Origin: Thiotrichaceae bacterium UBA7357
GTDB taxonomy: Bacteria; Pseudomonadota; Gammaproteobacteria; Eutrophobiales; Eutrophobiaceae
Reading direction: 5' to 3'
NCBI GenBank assembly: GCA_002470825.1
Contig: DKOR01000018.1
Span: 90,246 to 154,245, forward strand
DNA length: 64,000 bases
Part shown: piece by piece, positions 59,378 through 64,000 of the stretch
How positions within the stretch are numbered: the first letter of the stretch is position 1
Layout of the letters: each line of letters starts with the position of its first letter
Made by a program: the position numbers and the translations under genes
Notes under the pieces: model-generated
The model's input: the letters and a program-made list of their open reading frames with translations, nothing else
What the model was told of the DNA's origin: nothing
The model's database searches: none

Positions 59378-60886
59378 ATGCCAGAACTTGATCGAAAATT
59401 GTCGACTAAGTTATATAGCGCCGAACAAGTTAGAGAACTCGAACTAATTGCATCTGAAGTCTATGCTATCTCTAGCTATTCTCTTATGGAACGTGCTGCA
59501 TACTATAGCTATGAAGTACTCAAACAACACTGGCCAGATGCAAATAACATAGCTGTTGTCTCTGGCTTTGGTAATAATGCGGGTGATGGTTACGTCCTAG
59601 CTAAACTGGCAATAGAAGACGGTAAACAAGTCGAACTGATTAATATGTCCAATATTGAAAACTTGAATGGTGATGTCGCAACTGCATATCAGGATTTAAG
59701 CACTTTCAATATAAATCTAAAAAGTAATTCGTATAAACTATTTGATGGTGTTGACGTTATCGTGGACGCCCTATTTGGAATAGGACTTAATCGCGATATA
59801 GAAGGGGAGTTCTATGATTTAATAAAGCTGATGAACACATCTGATTGTCCAACTATTTCTATCGATATCCCATCAGGGATAAATGCGAATACAGGAAAAA
59901 TAATGAATATTGCAGTAGTTGCTGATGTCACTGTGACATTTATAGGATTAAAGCAGGGAATGTTTACGAATGATGGTCTTGCTGCATCAGGTAAGATTCA
60001 ATTTAATGATCTCGATATACCGCAAGAAATTTACCAACAGATAGACCTTAACAGTAATTTACATACTGTTTCTAGATTAATGCTTCATGATTTAAATAAA
60101 GTACTCAAACCGCGGCAACGTAATTCACATAAAGGACATTTTGGGCATGTACTTGTTGTCGGTGGTGATGAAGGTTATCTTGGTGCAGCTAGGATGGCAG
60201 CAGAGGCAGCGGCGCGTGTGGGTTCAGGTTTAGTAAGCATTGCAACACGTTCTTCACATGCAAGCTTATTGAGCACAATGAGACCTGAAATAATGTCTCA
60301 TCCTGTTGAATTACAGGATGACCTTATGCAATTAATTAAACGTGCGACAGTGATTGTTATAGGACCAGGCTTAGGAAAATCAGAATGGGCCAAATTGTTG
60401 CTAGCAACTGTACTAGAATCAAATCTTCCGATAGTGATTGATGCTGATGCATTAAATCTATTAGCTGAGAGAAAACAGTTCTCAAAAGCATGGGTAATAA
60501 CACCGCATCCGGGTGAAGCGGGACGTTTATTAGACATCGATACAGAAAAAATTCAGCAAGATAGACTCAAGTCTTTAGGGTCCTTACATGAAAAATTTCA
60601 GGGGCCAGTTGTACTTAAAGGCAGTGGGACATTAATCGCAGATACAAAAGGAGATTTTTTTATTTGTGATACGGGTAATCCAGGGATGTCATCAGGGGGT
60701 ATGGGGGATGTCTTAGTTGGAGTTATTGCAGGTTTGATTGCACAAGGGATAGAGATTAATCATTCTACAAAACTAGGAGTTTGTTTACATGCCGGTGCGG
60801 CAGATAGAGCTATTATTAATGGTGAGCGGGGTTTACTGGCTATGGATTTGATGCCGCATCTTCGTTACCTAGTAAATCCAAGATAA
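59378..60886 (+). CDS. nnr: Bifunctional NAD(P)HX epimerase/dehydratase
   Basis: A 502-residue fusion that repairs hydrated NAD(P)H. The N-terminal epimerase (YjeF_N, 1-220) has GFGNNAGDGYVLAKLA. The C-terminal ADP/ATP-dependent dehydratase (230-502) has HVLVVGGDEGYLGAARMA, VIGPGLGKS, VIDADALNLLA, ITPHPGEAGRLL and GNPGMSSGGMGDVLVG. It begins 2 bases after orn and its stop overlaps tsaE by 1 base. Confidence 0.95.
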   Translation: MPELDRKLSTKLYSAEQVRELELIASEVYAISSYSLMERAAYYSYEVLKQHWPDANNIAVVSGFGNNAGDGYVLAKLAIEDGKQVELINMSNIENLNGDVATAYQDLSTFNINLKSNSYKLFDGVDVIVDALFGIGLNRDIEGEFYDLIKLMNTSDCPTISIDIPSGINANTGKIMNIAVVADVTVTFIGLKQGMFTNDGLAASGKIQFNDLDIPQEIYQQIDLNSNLHTVSRLMLHDLNKVLKPRQRNSHKGHFGHVLVVGGDEGYLGAARMAAEAAARVGSGLVSIATRSSHASLLSTMRPEIMSHPVELQDDLMQLIKRATVIVIGPGLGKSEWAKLLLATVLESNLPIVIDADALNLLAERKQFSKAWVITPHPGEAGRLLDIDTEKIQQDRLKSLGSLHEKFQGPVVLKGSGTLIADTKGDFFICDTGNPGMSSGGMGDVLVGVIAGLIAQGIEINHSTKLGVCLHAGAADRAIINGERGLLAMDLMPHLRYLVNPR

Positions 60887-61347
60887 TGTTGTTATCACTT
60901 GAAAACGAGTCCGAAACAATCTACTTGGGCGCTATCATGGCTAATATATTAACCGGAGGTGAGCTTGTTTACTTACAGGGAGAACTCGGGGCGGGTAAGA
61001 CCACTTTTGTACGTGGTCTACTAAATGCTCTAGGTTATTTAGGTAACGTAAAAAGCCCTACTTATACATTAGTCGAGCCTTATTTGATTGCAGGAATTGA
61101 TGTATATCATTTTGATTTATATCGTATTAATGATCCTGGAGAGCTTGAGGCGATGGGCATTCGTGATTATTGTGATGGTAAATCAATTTGCCTGTTTGAA
61201 TGGGCTGAGAAGGGAGCTAGTGTTCTACGCAAGTCAGATATTACTTTGCTCTTTTCATATCACTCACTAGGAAGAGAGGTCGAAATTAAGTCTAATTCTA
61301 TTATTGGAAAGAAGATTCTAGAATTCCTCAAAAAAACCTATAAATGA
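60886..61347 (+). CDS. tsaE: tRNA threonylcarbamoyladenosine ATPase TsaE
   Basis: A 153-residue P-loop ATPase partnering TsaB and TsaD in t6A37 synthesis on ANN-decoding tRNAs. Walker A is LQGELGAGKTTFVRGLL, followed by NVKSPTYTLVEPY, VYHFDLYRI and CLFEWAEKG. Translation is coupled to nnr by a one-base overlap. tsaE sits between nnr and amiB, the conserved gammaproteobacterial order. Confidence 0.96.
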   Translation: MLLSLENESETIYLGAIMANILTGGELVYLQGELGAGKTTFVRGLLNALGYLGNVKSPTYTLVEPYLIAGIDVYHFDLYRINDPGELEAMGIRDYCDGKSICLFEWAEKGASVLRKSDITLLFSYHSLGREVEIKSNSIIGKKILEFLKKTYK

Positions 61348-61492
61348 TTTAATTAATAAAGTTGAGATATATTAATATATCTACTATTATTTATATAAAA
61401 CATGTATATAGGTTGCTTTTTTAAAAAAAAATTGAAACTATATTCCATATAGTACTAAAAACAATAAGAAATCTGATTAAACTTTACGAAAA

Positions 61493-62794
61493 ATGCGTTT
61501 AATTTTATTAAATATCTTCATTTTCTTATCATCGTCAGTTCTCGCTGAGACGGTGACAATTAATAATGTACGAGTTTGGGCCGCGCCTGATAGTACACGT
61601 GTTGTGTTTGATGTCAGTGGACCTGTTAAACATGAGCTTACACAACTATCAGCGCCTCATCGGACGGTTATCGATCTAAAAGAAACATCAATGACCAAAA
61701 AATTAATACAGCCAGGCTCTGAAGATAAATATCTAAAAGCTATTCGATCAGCTACCCGTAATCAATATGATCTTCGCATAGTATTTGATCTGAAAAAAGT
61801 CGTTCAATATAAAACATTTCAGTTAAAACCAAATAAAAAATATGGTCATCGACTTGTCGTTGACCTCTATGAGTCTGATGCTGAAGAAAATAAGAGGAGT
61901 ATGATTCAAAAAGTAGTTACAGATTTGAAACGAGCTCGTGATGTGATAGTTGCTATAGATGCTGGTCATGGTGGTGAAGATCCTGGTGCAGAGGGACCTA
62001 GTGGCGTTTATGAAAAAGATGTGGTGTTGAAGATTTCTCAAGAGCTTGTAGACATCATCAATAAAGAATATGGCATGCGTGCAGTGATGATTCGTAAGGG
62101 CGATTACTATATGTCTCTTCGAAAGCGTATTAATAAAGCACGTGAATATAAGGCGGATTTATTTATGTCCGTTCATGCAGATGCATTTCGTGATCCGAAG
62201 GTGCAAGGCTCCTCTGTTTATGTTTTGTCCAAAAGAGGAGCAAGTAGTGAAGCAGCTAAATGGATAGCCGAATCTGAAAATGCATCTGATCTGATAGGTG
62301 GCGTCAGTTTAGATAACAAAGATAATGTGCTGGCTTCGGTATTACTAGACTTGTCACAGACTGCTAGTCTTGAAGCTAGTATTGATATTGCTGATCGTGT
62401 GTTAAAAGGACTAAAGAGTGTTGGTAAGGTACATAAGCGTACTGTGCAGTCAGCTGGTTTTGCGGTATTGAAGTCACCTGATATTCCTTCAATATTGATC
62501 GAAACAGCATTTATCTCTAATCCGAATGAAGAACGAAAATTATTGAGTAAAAAACATCGTACCAATATGGCAAATGCTATCATGGTTGGGTTACGTGGTT
62601 ATTTTAGAGACTTTGCTCCAGACGGAACTGTGTTGGCATCACGAAAGCATATTATAGGATATGGTGAGACGCTCTCGACCATTGCACAGCACTATCAGAT
62701 CAGTACGGATACTTTACGACGACACAATGATTTGAAAGGCGATTTAGTTCGCACTGGGCAGACCATAAGCATTCCAAAAAGTAGTGGCACCTAA
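61493..62794 (+). CDS. amiB: N-acetylmuramoyl-L-alanine amidase (AmiB-type)
   Basis: A 433-residue periplasmic cell-separation amidase. Signal peptide (LLNIFIFLSSSVLAE), AMIN domain (about 20-125), and Amidase_3 zinc domain (about 150-375) with AIDAGHGGEDPGAEGPSGVYEKDVVLKIS, SVHADAF and ILIETAFISNPNEE. A C-terminal LysM repeat (HIIGYGETLSTIAQHYQIS...GQTISIP) binds peptidoglycan. The position between tsaE and mutL and the C-terminal LysM favour AmiB over AmiA/AmiC. Confidence 0.95.
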   Translation: MRLILLNIFIFLSSSVLAETVTINNVRVWAAPDSTRVVFDVSGPVKHELTQLSAPHRTVIDLKETSMTKKLIQPGSEDKYLKAIRSATRNQYDLRIVFDLKKVVQYKTFQLKPNKKYGHRLVVDLYESDAEENKRSMIQKVVTDLKRARDVIVAIDAGHGGEDPGAEGPSGVYEKDVVLKISQELVDIINKEYGMRAVMIRKGDYYMSLRKRINKAREYKADLFMSVHADAFRDPKVQGSSVYVLSKRGASSEAAKWIAESENASDLIGGVSLDNKDNVLASVLLDLSQTASLEASIDIADRVLKGLKSVGKVHKRTVQSAGFAVLKSPDIPSILIETAFISNPNEERKLLSKKHRTNMANAIMVGLRGYFRDFAPDGTVLASRKHIIGYGETLSTIAQHYQISTDTLRRHNDLKGDLVRTGQTISIPKSSGT

Positions 62795-62850
62795 TATAAT
62801 TTAAACTCTAGGACTACCTACTCAGTAATACCTGCCGTATCATACGTCCC

Positions 62851-64000
62851 ATGTTAGATAGTAAAAATTTTCCTCGCATCCATAAACTTCCTGTTTTAGT
62901 TTCAAATCAAATTGCAGCTGGTGAAGTGATAGAACGACCGGCTTCTGTAGTGAAGGAATTAATTGAAAATAGTATTGATGCATCAGCTACTAAGATTATT
63001 ATCGATATCGAAGATGCAGGCAAAAGTTTAATACGTGTGCGTGATAATGGACAGGGGATACACAAGGATGATCTTGTATTAGCGTTGCAAGCACATGCGA
63101 CCAGTAAATTATCGACATTTTCTGATCTGACACATATAGTCAGCATGGGTTTTAGGGGCGAAGCCATTCCCAGTATAGCTTCGGTATCACTATTTAAAAT
63201 GATATCACGGCTTAAAGGGACTAAAAATGCTTGGGCTATCAACAACCAATTTCAAATAAAACCTGCATCTCATGAGATAGGGACGACAGTTGAAGTCAAT
63301 GAATTATTTTTTTCTATACCAGGGCGTCGCAAATTTTTAAAATCAGAAAAGACTGAGTATTTACATATTCAGTCTTTGATTAGAGCGTTTGCTTTAAGTC
63401 ACTTTTCGACTGGTTTTTTTGTTAAACATAATGGTAACCCTCTATTTAATTTATCTGAGTGTAATAATGAAATTCAGCAACGTGTCATTAGCATTTGCGG
63501 ACGGACATTCATTGATAAAAGTGTAGAACTTGATACAGCAAAAGAGAGTATGCATTTATGGGGTTGGTTGGGATTAAGTGATGTATCTCGAAGTCAATCT
63601 GACCGACAGTATTTTTATCTTAATGGGCGCATTATTCGTGATAAACATGTCAATCACGCGATACGTTTAGCATATGATGATCGTATTCCTACTGGTCGTT
63701 ACCCCAGTTATGTATTGTATTTTGAAATAGACCCATCACTAGTTGATGTAAATGTTCACCCAGCGAAATCGGAAGTCAGATTTTCAGAAATAAGAAATGT
63801 ACATGATTTTATTTACAGTAGTCTATTAGGAGCTTTAAGAAAACCAAAACTATTAATAGAGAATAATATTTACAATAATACGAATGAGTTTAATGATCAG
63901 AAATCTAGTAATAAAAAATCTAATGCATATAGTACGCCAAATGCTAAAAAAAATGATGTTGATTTAAGTAATAGATCATCACTAAAGTATTTATCATTAC
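62851..64000 (+). CDS. mutL: DNA mismatch repair protein MutL, N-terminal part (3' end outside window)
   Basis: 383 codons are visible, open to the right edge. The GHKL ATPase domain shows QIAAGEVIERPASVVKELIENS, DNGQGI, ATSKL, GFRGEAI and TVEVNELFFSIPGRRKFL, then the transducer domain with DRQYFYLNGRIIRDK and VDVNVHPAKSEVRF. The last visible residues are a low-complexity Asn/Ser/Lys linker. MutL couples MutS mismatch recognition to strand incision. The family usually reads NSLDA and GFRGEAL where this has NSIDA and GFRGEAI, both mild changes. Confidence 0.97.
   Translation, partial: MLDSKNFPRIHKLPVLVSNQIAAGEVIERPASVVKELIENSIDASATKIIIDIEDAGKSLIRVRDNGQGIHKDDLVLALQAHATSKLSTFSDLTHIVSMGFRGEAIPSIASVSLFKMISRLKGTKNAWAINNQFQIKPASHEIGTTVEVNELFFSIPGRRKFLKSEKTEYLHIQSLIRAFALSHFSTGFFVKHNGNPLFNLSECNNEIQQRVISICGRTFIDKSVELDTAKESMHLWGWLGLSDVSRSQSDRQYFYLNGRIIRDKHVNHAIRLAYDDRIPTGRYPSYVLYFEIDPSLVDVNVHPAKSEVRFSEIRNVHDFIYSSLLGALRKPKLLIENNIYNNTNEFNDQKSSNKKSNAYSTPNAKKNDVDLSNRSSLKYLSL

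Noticed and set aside
61364..61382. AT-only palindrome after tsaE, considered as terminator
   Set aside because: The stem has almost no GC pairs and no following T-run, so stable termination is unlikely.

Overview
The window looks like chromosome from a low-GC (mid-to-upper 30s % by eye) gammaproteobacterium. It has mfd followed by a CsiV-like gene, the nrdR-ribD-ribE-ribBA-ribH-nusB-thiL operon, acnB, nudJ-mnmA, rng-yhdP, ffs-dnaX-ybaB-recR and orn-nnr-tsaE-amiB-mutL. All are gammaproteobacterial arrangements. I cannot name the genus. Most genes are intact and tightly packed. No CRISPR array, prophage, intact insertion sequence or replication origin was seen.

Layout. 1-4464: transcription-repair coupling factor (cut by the left edge), a CsiV-like protein, and on the minus strand a purine/methylthio-nucleoside salvage operon. 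4796-11437: glyA, then the riboflavin/nusB/thiL operon. 11985-18382: an RRM protein, class I fumarase, aconitase B, MnmA and NudJ. 18485-27859: YhdP and RNase G, then glycolate oxidase glcDEF. 27914-33911: an envelope-lipid block, with MlaA and HpnM lipid-transport genes next to hopanoid genes hpnB and hpnH, divergent from dxs, which supplies isoprenoid precursors. 33940-38597: a four-gene phosphonate operon (two nucleotidyltransferase modules, one fused to PEP mutase, then phosphonopyruvate decarboxylase and 2-AEP transaminase). Its genes imply that PEP is converted to 2-aminoethylphosphonate and probably to a nucleotide-activated form. 39143-42880: pgi, a CBS-domain protein, and a divergent Ser/Thr kinase fused to a cyclic-nucleotide-binding domain. 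43199-45816: tRNA-Arg, then an arsenosugar-type cluster (ArsS radical SAM plus two transferases).

46090-51393 is the most accessory-looking part: tRNA-Ser, a DltD-like/MBOAT O-acylation pair, about 1.1 kb of decayed DNA with a broken reading frame, and a DUF6607-type gene. 51455-64000 returns to housekeeping: periplasmic cyclophilin, bioA, 4.5S RNA, dnaX (with a candidate programmed frameshift site), ybaB, recR, a decayed EamA transporter, a small c-type cytochrome coupled to an M48 protease, orn, nnr, tsaE, amiB and mutL (cut by the right edge).

A theme is modified surface or lipid chemistry: hopanoid side-chain synthesis, phosphonate synthesis, arsenosugar-type synthesis and polymer O-acylation within about 22 kb. 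None of the four is complete here: squalene-hopene cyclase, a phosphonate acceptor transferase, ArsM and the acylated polymer's synthase are all missing. The rest of the genome would decide what they make.
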